From: Rhyacichthys aspro
Taxonomy: Eukaryota > Chordata > Actinopteri > Gobiiformes > Rhyacichthyidae
DNA: 64,000 nucleotides
Assembly (NCBI GenBank): GCA_036850595.1
Contig: CM072153.1
Location: forward strand, 10,620,169 to 10,684,168
Reading direction: 5' to 3'
In this document: piece by piece, positions 26,177-37,900 of the stretch
Layout: each line of letters opens with the position of its first letter
Position numbering within the stretch: position 1 is the stretch's first letter
Program-made: the position numbers and the translations under genes
Notes under the pieces: generated by a model
What the model was told of the DNA's origin: nothing
Databases searched by the model: none
The model's input: the letters and a program-made list of their open reading frames with translations, nothing else

Positions 26177-26389
26177 TCAGCATCTGTTTATCAAGAAGAA
26201 GAGTGAGCTGTAAACACTTCCTGGTGTGTGCTGTTGCCCCGGTGAGTCTCTGAGCTCTCTCTGGTGATAGCCCTTCACTACATCAACAACATGTTCCAAC
26301 AGCTGCTCTATCTGTTCTATCTGATCTCTCAGCAGTGGGACCAAGGAAGAGGCTGCTGACATGTTCCTACACTTATACCAAACACACAT
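26177..26389 (-). other. coding-like open frame with amphipathic helix, unrecognised
   Basis: The minus-strand frame encodes a heptad-like helix, SLVPLLRDQIEQIEQLLEHV, followed by VDVVKGYHQRELRDS and a Gly/Pro/Gln-rich stretch. A possible acceptor (gtataagtgtag) precedes GAACATGTCAGC. No strong donor follows. It lies 1.3 kb 5' of the exon-like segment at 24720-24852 on the same strand, so the two could belong to one small gene. I cannot assign a family. Confidence 0.25.
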
Positions 26390-27479
26390 GCTTTCCTCAA
26401 CATACTGTACTTACACTACAGAAACACATTTATTATTTACTACAATCAATAAATCAATGAGCTAGAACTTAGCAATTAGGTTTCTTTATGGTGTCTTTGT
26501 TTTCGGTCTTTCAATGCTTAAGCATAGCACTGCACATTTGCGCTGTGTTATGTTTTTATTTCTTATTACTTGTCTATACAAGAGTAAACTGTTGAACAGT
26601 AATGTAAGAAGAACACGAAATAAAGTGAAAGGCCATTGGAGTTGCCCTTTCTTTATGAAAACTGAAGCAGATAGTGGAAACTGAAAGGCTAAAAAAGTAG
26701 AAAAGCAGGACGTCAAACCAACTCAATGTGACCTTGATGAAGCCTGCGTGGCATTATTTTAAAGTTTCTGTCCTCAGTCTTTTAAAGAGAAAACAGTAAT
26801 CTTTTCTCCAGTGTTTTCTGTTATTTGCTTTCAGGTTGTGGGTGTGGAATCAAGGAATTATCTCTCTTTGTTTTCTCCTGGTTTTTTTGTTTTGTTTTTA
26901 TCTCCTTTTTTTCTTGAGGGAAGACAGCAGAGAGCTCGCAATGAAGGCTTATACGACTGAACGAAGCCAAACATGACAATAAGTTTGTATAATACGATAA
27001 GTAGCTTAGCTTACCACTTTGCTGACACACAACCTCCAAACCGGTCGACTAAATCCCTGTTTTTGACTTGGGGCCTTCTTGTGTCAAATCAAATTTAGGC
27101 ATTAACAGGCCGCGGTTTGATATTAAAGTCCCCAGGTGGTGGAGGACTGGGGCTGAAAAATGCTTCCAATTACAGTGCGCCATGTATTTTGGAAGGGATT
27201 TGGAAGTTGGTGATTGTCTTGTAATGCTGTACACTGTCTAATTTAATAGTCTTAGACCGCCTTCACCTCTAAGTGCTCATTGATTGTACCTGCACTGAGG
27301 ATCCATCAGGCTGCACCACGGTAAAGCCACACACTATTATCTGTGTGGGAGTGCTGCCGCAGGGGAAGTTTAAAGATTTATTCAAGCTACAGTATCCTAC
27401 AGAAGGGGTTAAGAGTAATACCAATTCATGTTCAGCAACAAATAGGTTTCCATTTGATGTTTTTGTCTTTGTGGGGTCT

Positions 27480-27600
27480 TCCTGCCTGTGCTGAACGTCC
27501 TACCTGTGCTGCTTTGGGGTATCTTCAGGGTAGTCTTCAAAGACATGGATGCCTAGGGGAATTTGTTAACTGTAAATGTCCAATTGTGATTGAACGAGAT
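27480..27600 (+). mobile_element. degenerate copy of the tRNA-SINE body found at 48317
   Basis: Words run in the same order as in the SINE at 48317-48756: ttcctgcctgtgctgaacgt against a ctgtgagga...ctcc segment, cttcaaagacatggatgcct against gtccaaagacatgcatgtat, then aatttgttaactgtaaatgt against caattggtgactctaaagtg. Divergence is high, and the tRNA head and 3' tail are not discernible. Confidence 0.4.
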
Positions 27601-30600
27601 AATCCAAAAATGTTCATTTGGTCAAAAGTTAACTTATAATTTTCTTATAATCAGACCATTGTTTTTAAGTGTTTTACCTTGACATGTTTTTTTTAAATGG
27701 TGACTCTCCAGTGTGAATATATGCATGCAATGGTGTGGAACTCAACACTGGCCTTCTGCAGCTCTCAGTGGACATGCACACTTCTTTTAAACACACTCCC
27801 ATGACATCAAAACATAGCATTGAAGATCATCGATATTTAAGAAGGAAGAAATAATGAGGTCACACAATCCATGACCTGCCAAAGTCCTGTCTTGGCCTTG
27901 TTTGTGTTCTAGTGTACCAGAAAAGACATCAGTTACTGCCCTGGTATCAATCTCTCAGCTTTAGTTAAGGTGTGAAACTTTTGTCTTCCATTTGTGAACT
28001 ATATTAAGTAAGAGTAATAATTTATCATCTGATTAGAAATGCACTGGTAAAAAAACCAAACAAATCTAAATCATCACTACAATAACGCTGTAGAAGATGC
28101 TGTATATTTTAATTTGCTGATTTGATTGGAGCAGCACGGCTCATTTCCCGATTACTGATACAATGTTGGCCCTCATTTCCTCCGAAGGAAGTCAACTCAG
28201 TGGTCCGTAAAATCTATGGGAAGTGATTGGCGCAGAGCAACGTGTGGGACAAAATGTGCGCGAGGCAGGGGCCCAATCACTGAAGGGTTCGGTGCTCAAT
28301 TGTCTCAGTTGGACTGTGCTGAAATGATTTGGAGGAATACTACCACGAGACACGAAACATGAAACTTTCAAAAACGCCGTCATAAAACAGAAAACAAACT
28401 GAACTCATGTGGTCTAGTATTCAAGTTAAGACGGTGCATCAGAAGTCACATCTGTTGTTGTCCGGTAAGAGCCATAACAAAGAAGAAACCACACCAAAAA
28501 AAAAAAAAGATTAAATAAAATAAAGAATCTACAGTATGTGAGGAATATCACCCTGGAGGACGCCACATGGGAGAGAGCAGAGAGATTACCATTAGATTTA
28601 TAGAGCCATAGACACAGGGCCCAGGTTCCCCTGATTACAGGACCATCCAGAAGTTAGACAGGGTCATCACACCTGTCTCCTTATTGTTCATTGACTTTAA
28701 TACAATACACGTGCATTGCATGATCCCACATTATGTAGGGGAATGGACTATTGGAATTTCTGTTGTCAGTCAGTAAACACAAAATAGTGTTGGAGGGATT
28801 AACTGCAAAGAAATGTGCCTGGCTAATACATTTTGTTATGTCATACAGTATATATATAGCTTGCATAGTTGGTTAATAATGAATAATTTCCTGAAATGTT
28901 TTTAGAAGCTCTTTCCTGTGTATGCACTGATCTGGAGTACTTTTATTCTATCTTTGTCCTGTGTTTGTGATGAGCATGGACAGTTTCCAGGGGGAGGGGT
29001 TCTGGCCATGTCCCACTGAGGTGAACTCAGGCTGGAAGGAGTATGTCTCTCGTGGAACACCTCAGCCTTCCCCAGGAGCTGAAGGAGGTTTCTTTGTGCT
29101 ATGGACGAGCCGTGGAAAACTAGGTGATACGAGAACTGGGCAGATTTGTGAAATAATTAATCTGCATAGTGTACATGAACATTAAAAAAAACTTTAGACT
29201 TAATTACAGCATCAGATATATCCATATTTGTGTGCAGAGACATGAACTGACTTTTGCTCAAAGGCTTAATAGGCTGTGTAATATCCGGCACGCCAAAGCG
29301 ATGGACAGGAAAGGGCAGGGTTCTTTTAATTGACTGTCTCCACACTTAATAAGTTAAGAGAGTAATGGACAGACAGCACAAGCCATTAGCGCCACCGCTT
29401 CTGGCTCAATAAAGGAGTTTGCTTTGTTAGTTATCTTGTTTTACAGAATCAAAGCCTTGTTCAGGAAAAATGGTGCACAGGGAAGGGGAGGTCTTCTTAG
29501 CTCTGTGACAGCTAATAATCTGCAGGTGTAATGCAAAGTCTGTATCCAAAGTGACCACCAAAGTCACAGCTAAAAAGATTATTCTCACCCCTGGGTGTTC
29601 CTTTAATTGTCGTTCAAATCAGCCTTATTTGTTCAAGATTACTGTGATTCTTTTGGAAATGCTGCCAATTCTGTGAGATGAATATACTTAGAAGCACAAG
29701 GTGAAATGATACTTTGACTCACAATCTTCAAGTCTAAATTTGTCAAGTTCCCAGGGCGACCGCAGTGGCCATTGTGACAGCTTGATGGCCATCAGAATGC
29801 ATTTTTCCTATGATTGTACTTGTAGAGAATGAAATTACAGTCTGTGCTGCGACCAGGCTGTATTTAAAAGCACTGAAATCTTAAACTTTGACAAGTACCT
29901 ATTTTTCCAAATATATGGGGTCCACTGCCAAAAGGTGAACATAAAAAATGTTGCAAGGGACAAGCACCTGGAGTGAAAAGAAAGGTTATTTAGGGCTAGA
30001 AGGAATAGGAATAGACAGGCTCTTGAGTGAAAAACATCTGAAGCATGTTTTCACTATGTAGTGTAGTCACTATACAGTTCCGGTAAAAAATATACAAAAT
30101 AAATTCGAACTGTCTGACCCTGAGGTGCATCATTAAAATTGTTTTTATCCACTGGAAAAATAAAAAGGTGAAGGACATTTTCAAAATGGTGAAGAAACCC
30201 ATCTGTTAAATTTAAAAAAGATTACATGAAAAAAAATAATTCCTCAAACAAAACAAAAGCTTCTCTTAAAAAAACAAACAAACAAAACCATTGTCCACAC
30301 ATCCTTAGCATTAGCCACATTAGCTGAAGGCCAAAAATTGAATTGGGGAAGGTTTTCTTTTTTCCACATTAATAGGCAGTAGACATTCTGGGAAAACTGT
30401 GCCCCGTTTTAATTTGAGTGGGGTTTTTTTTTTCCCCCCAGACCAACTTTATGTAAATTGCAAAATGTTTTTCTTTTTTAATAATGTTTTTTATTTTATA
30501 TGGAGTCATGGCTTTCATTTTTTATGGAATCTTTTTGAATTCTGAGAGATGTTTTTTTTTTTAAATGTCTGTCATTGTTATCAAAACATAATTAATATGC

Positions 30601-31429
30601 ACATTTTCATTTAAAACTTTCCAGATTACAGATTTAGTTGATTTCTCTTTCATTAGTGCATGTGAAAACCTTAATTTCCATAAACCTACAAACACATCCA
30701 TCTGTTTGTGTGTTCTCGTGACCGTCCAGACACCTTCTCAATAGTTTCATGGTGAACTCCTCCTCTGAGTAAATGTGCTGAGTCCATCCGCTGCTCCTCT
30801 TAACTACCGGGGGGAAAATCACAGGCATCCGACCGCAAAGGGACATAATGAGCCCAACAGTGGAAAACAAATTGGTTCTCTGGGGAGCTCTGATTCCTCC
30901 GTTGCTACCTGGTCCGCCGCAGAAGTCAGAATAATAAAAAGCGTTATCTATCGCAATTGGGGTTAGTCCTACTGAAGGCCGCGTGTGTTCAAAGCGTAAA
31001 CAACAGGAGTGGCATCCATATGCGTGTTTACATAAAACAGCTCAGCGTGGCACCGTAAAGTCTGATAATGTGTGAATAAACACAGTGAAAGGTCAGACTG
31101 AATCATTGTGTCAGATGTGAATTCTAATGGCACAATGGATGAGAAAAAACATGTTGTTTATGTATTTACTGGCCATTTCCTACACTGCTTTATACATCTA
31201 TTCATCATCTCCTGTGGGCACAAAATGGTATTATGCTCTGTATGGTGCATTCAGAAATAGTCCCATGTTGTGCTTTAATAAGTCCACCCACAGCAACCAC
31301 CCATTCCACATTCTCTGTCTGTGCCAACCTTACTTAAACACATCTTATTAACTATATACTAAGCACGAGCAGTTTTTCTTTTTTAGACTGCAATAATCGC
31401 TTTTTAAAGACAAGTTTACAGCAATAGTG

Positions 31430-31550
31430 TTATCTATCGCACGCAAGTGGGTCTCATCTTCCGTGGTTCTCCCTGAGGTTTGGGTTTTTTGAGTTTTTCC
31501 TTACCCTGATGGAGGGTCTAGGGTTGGGGGGTGTTGTCAAGTACAGCCCG
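31430..31550 (+). repeat. dispersed repeat, copy 2 (ccgtggttctccctgaggtt family)
   Basis: This partner of the copy at 3560-3720 has the same word order (gtggttctccctgaggtt, T-rich, gagtttttccttaccctgat, ggagggtctagggttggg). The T-rich middle is much shorter here. Confidence 0.6.
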
Positions 31551-33903
31551 TTTGTCTATTTGCTGCCTTTTGTCTTTTAATCAACATTTTCTTAAACAAT
31601 ATTTGAATTTAAGTGTAAATATTTGGCAACATATATTAAGAAAATAACCAGTTTCAATGTCATCTCAAACTTGATAACCCAGAAAATGATGCATTTTCAA
31701 ATTTCTCAATTGCAACTCTAATTAATAAATGAACCTATATTTAATTAACATACATTCAAACCTGTTGTTGTGTGCGTCTTTTCAATGCTGTTTCACCAGT
31801 TTCTATTTACTTTCAACATGTTCAAAAGCCCTGCTTAAAGAAACTGCATTTATTTTTTTCTAGAAATGTTTTTATATTTTACTTTACAACAGCGAAACAT
31901 TCATGTATGTTCCATTTACTCACAAATTTAGAGTTGCAACACTGCCGTACCATTAGGCTATACTGTGACCTTAGTTTGTACCGTAGCTCATGCCACTGTC
32001 ACTCTTGTTCAATATGTTCCACCTACATCAAAAATCAAGTGCAGTGTAAACAAATATGTTGTGGAAAAAATAGCTTTTATGTTTGCAAACCTGAAAGCCA
32101 TATTCTAAAACAAACATCAACCGAGGTGTTTTGCATAGTACAAGAGATGAATACATAATCTCATCGCTCTCACTCGCTCTGACCCTGATTTGCTGTAGAA
32201 ACTCTGTAAATCAGTTTAACAATATTGCTTTGAGCTTGAAGTTTACAAAAGGAGCTGATGGATGGAGTTATCATCTATTGAGGCTTTAACTTTATAATTT
32301 AAGCCATAATATACAATAGTTATCACATTTACCAGCAACAGTTTTTTTTATTTTTGGCATTGCACACCAACATCCATATCCTCCATTTATCTCTTATTGG
32401 TTTATATGCTAATAACAGTGTCTTTGTAAGCACCTGACTACACTACAGTTGTGCATTAACGTCCTTGAATCTGCCAATGACAAACAGAAACTCCAAACTT
32501 TTATTATATTCACACCTTTTTTCACCTTTGCATGTGATAAAGGAGACGAAATGTCACAATACAAAATAAAGCCCACTGTAACTGTCATTCAACACAACTA
32601 CCGTTTCTATTTGTTGGTGTCAGTCATTCAAGTGTTGTTGCACTGATGGGTGTTTCTCTTTTTTTTAACAAATGAGTGCCAAAACCTAATTGTTGCCACT
32701 TTTCTGAAGGAAGCAGCCTGCCAAGTGGAACTCATCATCATTCACTTATCACAAAGAGTCACAGGGGTGATAAGACCTTTCTGCTGTTTCGTTAATTAAA
32801 CACTATTCTTTCCTTCAGAGGGAAACGTAATGAATTGTTGCTTTACCTCCTTCTAAAGGGTTTGTTGAGGGAGTGAATGGGAAATCACTGACTTGAAATG
32901 ATTGCTTTTCACACTTGCACTACTTAAATAGAAAAGAAACTTGAGGGGATTTCACTAAAACGTGCAAAACTGTTCATTTGAGTCTTTGTATGTGTTATTA
33001 AGTGATTTAATACAGCTTTCCATTGACTTCAGAAGAAATACACATTAAATCAAACTAAGTTATCCCAAGGCATATTAAGAAACTGACCACTGTGGTCTAT
33101 AGGTTGACACTAAAAGTTTCAAAATATGTGTATACTCTGTGTTTTAAAGGTTTGTGGTGATTTACAAAAAAATTAAAAGCTAGCAGTATTAAATTACTTT
33201 CATAACCTTAACCAAATAACGTTTTAGTGGTGATGGTGCCTGCAAATGCATCACCAGATTGTTTTAAAATGTATTGCACATAATTTAAGACATAGACACC
33301 CCAGACTTGACAGTAGCCTTGTTTCCACAGTGCTAAATGTTGTACCCTTTTTTGAAAACAAGCTAGAATTCATCATCTGTTTCCAGTTAGCAGCTTTCAA
33401 CTTAAGATGTGATGATAAAACGCTACACTTTCTCCCCAAAACATGATGGAATGAACCAGCTGAAAGCCTGTGTTCCCATGGAAGCAAAGACTAGAACAGA
33501 AACCATGTCTGCTTCTCATTGCAGACTGTTAATCAACAAACGTTAAAGAAAAACAAGCTGGAGGTAACTACCCTCATCTCGGTGTAAACCAAGGTCGACG
33601 TTGGCTTCCTCCCACTTTTTTCTTTCATCTGGAGTCTGTATTACAGCTTGGCTTGGGTATATGTTATCTGTGTCAAGGTTGGAATTACATTTGAAGGGCT
33701 AATCTACACAGTCGTTCTTGTACGGATGGAACGATGAGAAACAATTGTAAAACGATCACTGGATAGTAATAAAATATCAATTTATTGAGCTCAAATGAAC
33801 AAATTAGAGGAATATGTGTTACACTAAATGGCACCTGCAACGTTCTGTTCTAGTACATTTTAAACAATTGATTGCTTTAATTTTAGTTCAGAGGCTCGAG
33901 AGA

Positions 33904-34929
33904 CAGTGCCATGAAAAAGTGTTTGCCCCCTTCCTGATCGCTTATTTAAACAAAGATCACTCAAATAAACACAACATTTTTTTATTAAGGGAAAAAAGCA
34001 ATCTAACCCTAACCCATGGTGGACTTGCTGCTGTGTTTTGGATCATTGTCCTGCTGCAGAACCCAAGTGTATTTCAGCTTCAGAACTGATGGATGGACAT
34101 TCTCCTTCAGGATTTTTTGTTAGAGAGGAGTATTCCTGGTTCCATCAATCACAGTAAGTCATCCAGGTCCTGAAGCATGAAAGCATCCCCAGACCACTCA
34201 CTACCACCACAATATTTGACTGCTGGTACGATGTCCTTTTTCTGAAATGCTGTGTTACTTTTACAGCAGATGAAACAGGACACACACCTTCAAAAAAGTT
34301 CACCTTTTGTCTCGTCAGTCCACAGGATCTTTTTCCAAAAGTCTTGGGAATCATCAGTGGGAAAACTGAGACGAGCCTTTATATTCTTTTGGTCAGTCAT
34401 GTTTTTTTCCCTGGGACTCTGCCATGGATGCCATTTTTGCCCCGTCTCTTTCTTGTAGTTGAGTCATGAACACTGACCTTAACTGAGACAAGTGAGGCCT
34501 ACAGTTCTTTAGATGTTGTTGTGGGTTCTTGGATGAGTCGTTGCTGTGCTCTTGGTGTCATTTTGGTCGGCTGGACACTCCTGGGAAGGGTCACCATTTT
34601 CTCCATTTTTAAATAATCACATTGGTTGGATGGAGACCCAAAGCTTTAGAATTGGCTGTGTAACCCTTTCCAGACTGATAGATGTCAATTATTGTTTCTC
34701 ATCTATTAATTAATGTTAACAAGTCACCTTTTCACATAGGGCTAGGTAGGTTTGTATAGCTTTTTCCCTTAATAAATAAAAAAAATGACTTCAAAACTGC
34801 CTTTTGTGTTTACTTGAGTTATCTTTGTGTAGTATTTAAATTTGTTTGATGATCTGAAATGGTTAAGTGTGACAAATGTACAAAAAAAAAAGATATCAGG
34901 AAGGGGGCAAACACCTTTTTATGGCATAT
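33904..34929 (-). mobile_element. decayed Tc1/mariner-type transposon with transposase remnants
   Basis: Terminal inverted repeats are visible. The left end reads cagtgccatgaaaaagtgtt then tgcccccttcctgat; the right end, reverse-complemented, reads tgccataaaaaggtgtttgc then ccccttcctgatatc. The minus-strand interior carries broken Tc1-type transposase. WVLQQDNDPKHSSKS (near 34023-34062) matches the Tc1 QQDNDPKHTSK signature around a catalytic Asp. A fragment at 34145-34354 reads CGLTRQKVNFFEGVCPVSS and HFRKRTSYQQSN. Frames are shifted and stopped, and the element is about 1.03 kb against roughly 1.6 kb for intact Tc1 elements, so it is inactive. Flanking TA is not preserved on the left. Confidence 0.88.
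34145..34354 (-). pseudogene. Tc1-like transposase fragment
   Basis: This is the longest surviving open piece of the transposase inside the element at 33904-34929. It carries the segment IPKTFGKRSCGLTRQKVNFF and continues to the TSYQQSN block that precedes the central DDE domain part. The signature QQDNDPKH lies further along the minus strand, after stops and frame changes. It is not expected to make an active enzyme. Confidence 0.85.
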
Positions 34930-37900
34930 ATATAAAACAAACTTTATATTTTATTATGATGATTCATTCTATCATTCATCCTCCACTGCTTCCATCTGTC
35001 AGTCAAATCTTGACAGTTCACAGATTGTACAAATCTATACCGCTTCTTTTTTCTTCAGAGAAATACTGTTTATCTTAAAGCTGAGATTAGTGCTAACAGA
35101 TGTTTAAGATAACGTTTGTCTCGGAAAAGAAAACAGGAGTTATAGTTAACACTGCCATATACAGCTTCAGTCCATGAGTTACTATAACATAACATACCCA
35201 GCCATTCTGGTACTGTCTGAGTTCACACAGCAGGAAAAGAAAACTCTTCTCTCACACTTTATTTCTTATAGCAAGACCCCAAACATTTCATATCGAGATG
35301 TAAACAGTGAAATACAGTCAGTAGTGTGCAAACAGACTCCCCGCCATGTTACTTTAGATTACCATAGATGTAAAATAACAGGAGTGTCTCTGGGGCTAAC
35401 ATTAAAATCCAATATATTATTTCATAAAATGCACTGCTCACACAGCTCTTTCTATGCTGCCAAAACAGAAGTATGTTCCGTGAGACACAACATCACTTTG
35501 GTCATGTTTCCATCCTCTATATATTCCAGAGTTTTAGTCTTAACAATAGATCAAATAATCACTGATGGCATGAGCTTGCTGAAGGTGATGGTGCATTACA
35601 GGGGTGATCCAATGGGGGAATTAAACGTAGACAGAAAAAGGAGCGGACACAAAGACCCTTGAGGCCTTGTTGAATATATTGCCATTGTAATGGCCGGCCC
35701 TTATCTGCCAACAGCCCTTTCAACGTTCGTCACAGGTTCAGGGCGTTACTTAACCTTGCTAAGCCTAAGTAGAATGAGAGCGAAAATGATAATTGAGTGG
35801 TCATTACAGATGCGGATCCTGTGTTAATAGGCACTAAATGATCATCTAGGAGGGAATAAATGAGTCTGAATGGCTAAGTGGGAAACGGTGGACAACGGAT
35901 ATTACTTTCATTATTATTGGATAGTGTGATCGCTATTGGCATTTCCAGAAATAAAGTTGCATGGGGCTTGGGGAGCACTGGGCAACCCATAAAGCAGACA
36001 CATCTAATTAGGGAGTGGAATTAAAGGCTCCAGCAGTGGATGGGTTTGTTTTAGAGACAGCAAGAGGCGGAGGATGAACTCAGCCTGCTTTCACCTTTCC
36101 TCTAGAACATCGTCTCCGTCATTTAAAAACTCGTAAAGATGTTGTTCAAACTTTGGAGACACATTAAGCTTCACGTTTTGTCCTTCCTTTCAGCGTTCAC
36201 CTTGTCCTCTCTTGTCATCCCCTGCTCAAGCCGAGAACGGTGCTCGGAGATGGTCTTTATTCATGAGGCGGACAGAACATGCCGTACTCTACACTCATCC
36301 GAACGTAAGACGGACATATGGATTCATTTCGATGAGGTTCTTTTTAATGCATTTCTCTGCTTTCAAAATACAGCACCGAGAACTCCAAAGGAAGTTGTTT
36401 CAGTGTCTTTTTTTTACGAACGTGATTTAGTTCAAAAGACAAGCCTGAATGATGCGGTAAAGGAAGCACCGATCAGCTTTGACAGTTCCACTACAAATAT
36501 CTAAACATGTCAAAGAAGAAACAATATCCCAATGTCAGATAAAAATGTGGGCTATATTTAAGCTGCCAAGTGATGCACATATCAGAGGGAGGGACAACGG
36601 GGTCGATGCTCGTTACAAAGAGCCATGAAAGTGTTGAGAGAGTTGATGAAAGCTGACTGTGTTTATTAAAGATGGCAGGTACCTTTGATAAGCGACCTTA
36701 AACTCATCCTCAGTCACTGCTCCATCCCTGAATGAAGAACACAAAAAGTACAACTCATGACTGGATTGGAAGGAAAACAATATTATTTATGACACCTTTT
36801 TTTTATTTTCATCTGTGTTATGGCCCTTAAAGCATCAAAACCAGCACATACCAAGGTCTATGTTGCATTCAGAATAAATTGTTATTCTTATATAACATTG
36901 CCACAGGAAAAGATATGTATTCTTCTAGTTGCCCTAACAGAACAAATAAAAAGCTTTATTTTATCTAACAACCTGAGACACATAATGATTATTCACAGTG
37001 CAAATCACTGTATGGACTTAAATGCATGACGTCAATATGAAAATACACTAAACTCATGCGAAGTCAGCAGCGCCATGGACTGAATAAAAGGCAAATACAC
37101 ACAGAGTAATGCCAAACAGCTAGACAGAAGTGTGGGGTCTACTGTTTAAATGTTAAATTAATAATAATAGTCTATTAATCAGACTATTCAGTTAATCAGT
37201 GGATCTCGATGCAGTGCAGACAGTTAAAGCCACTCGCTCCTCAGTAGAAATGTATTAACCAATCAGTTATGCCTCTATAGGATAGCACTTTACAATGTCG
37301 CTGGCCAACGGTACATTTGCTGAAGGTTTCTGCTTCAGTCACTAGTGCTGCTTTTTCACTTTTCCCATCGTTTTGCACTCTCTTCCACATCAGCAGCTCA
37401 TTTCTTACAGCTGATTGGTTGTTAACCCCTACTTCAGCTTCGTAGTACCGGACCCAAGCCTCGACGTAAATATGTGCACATGCTGGCCATCAGAAAAGAT
37501 GATCATTGTGCCAAGGATTGACACCCATTAAATGAATACATTAGTTCTCCTTTGTGCAGTTCAGTTAAAATTATTTACACACACTTATAACTGAAGACAC
37601 TTAAAGATAAAAATGACTATTTTCTTCCGTTAATCCTGAACAACTTTACAAATCGGGTTAGGCTCAAAAGAAGCAATGCAGGTGGAATAACTGGTTTCTT
37701 ATTGGTCTATGGACTAATGGGTGCCCTTAATGTCACTAATGCTGAGTTATGCACTGAGTATGAGAGAGAGGAGTCCTGTAAATAGACAAAATCTAAAACT
37801 GCCCAAGACTGAACAAAAGTAATAAAAATAGAAAATAGCCAGCTGAAGAAAAATGAAGTGTGTTCCCATGTGTTTCCAAGGCTGGAATTGTCTCAGAGAC

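Noticed and set aside
35174..35662. Plus-strand frame of 162 codons, the longest non-repeat frame outside cdh13
   Set aside because: Composition is random-looking, no domain or signal is recognised, and no promoter or splice context is visible. Expected occasionally by chance in 64 kb.
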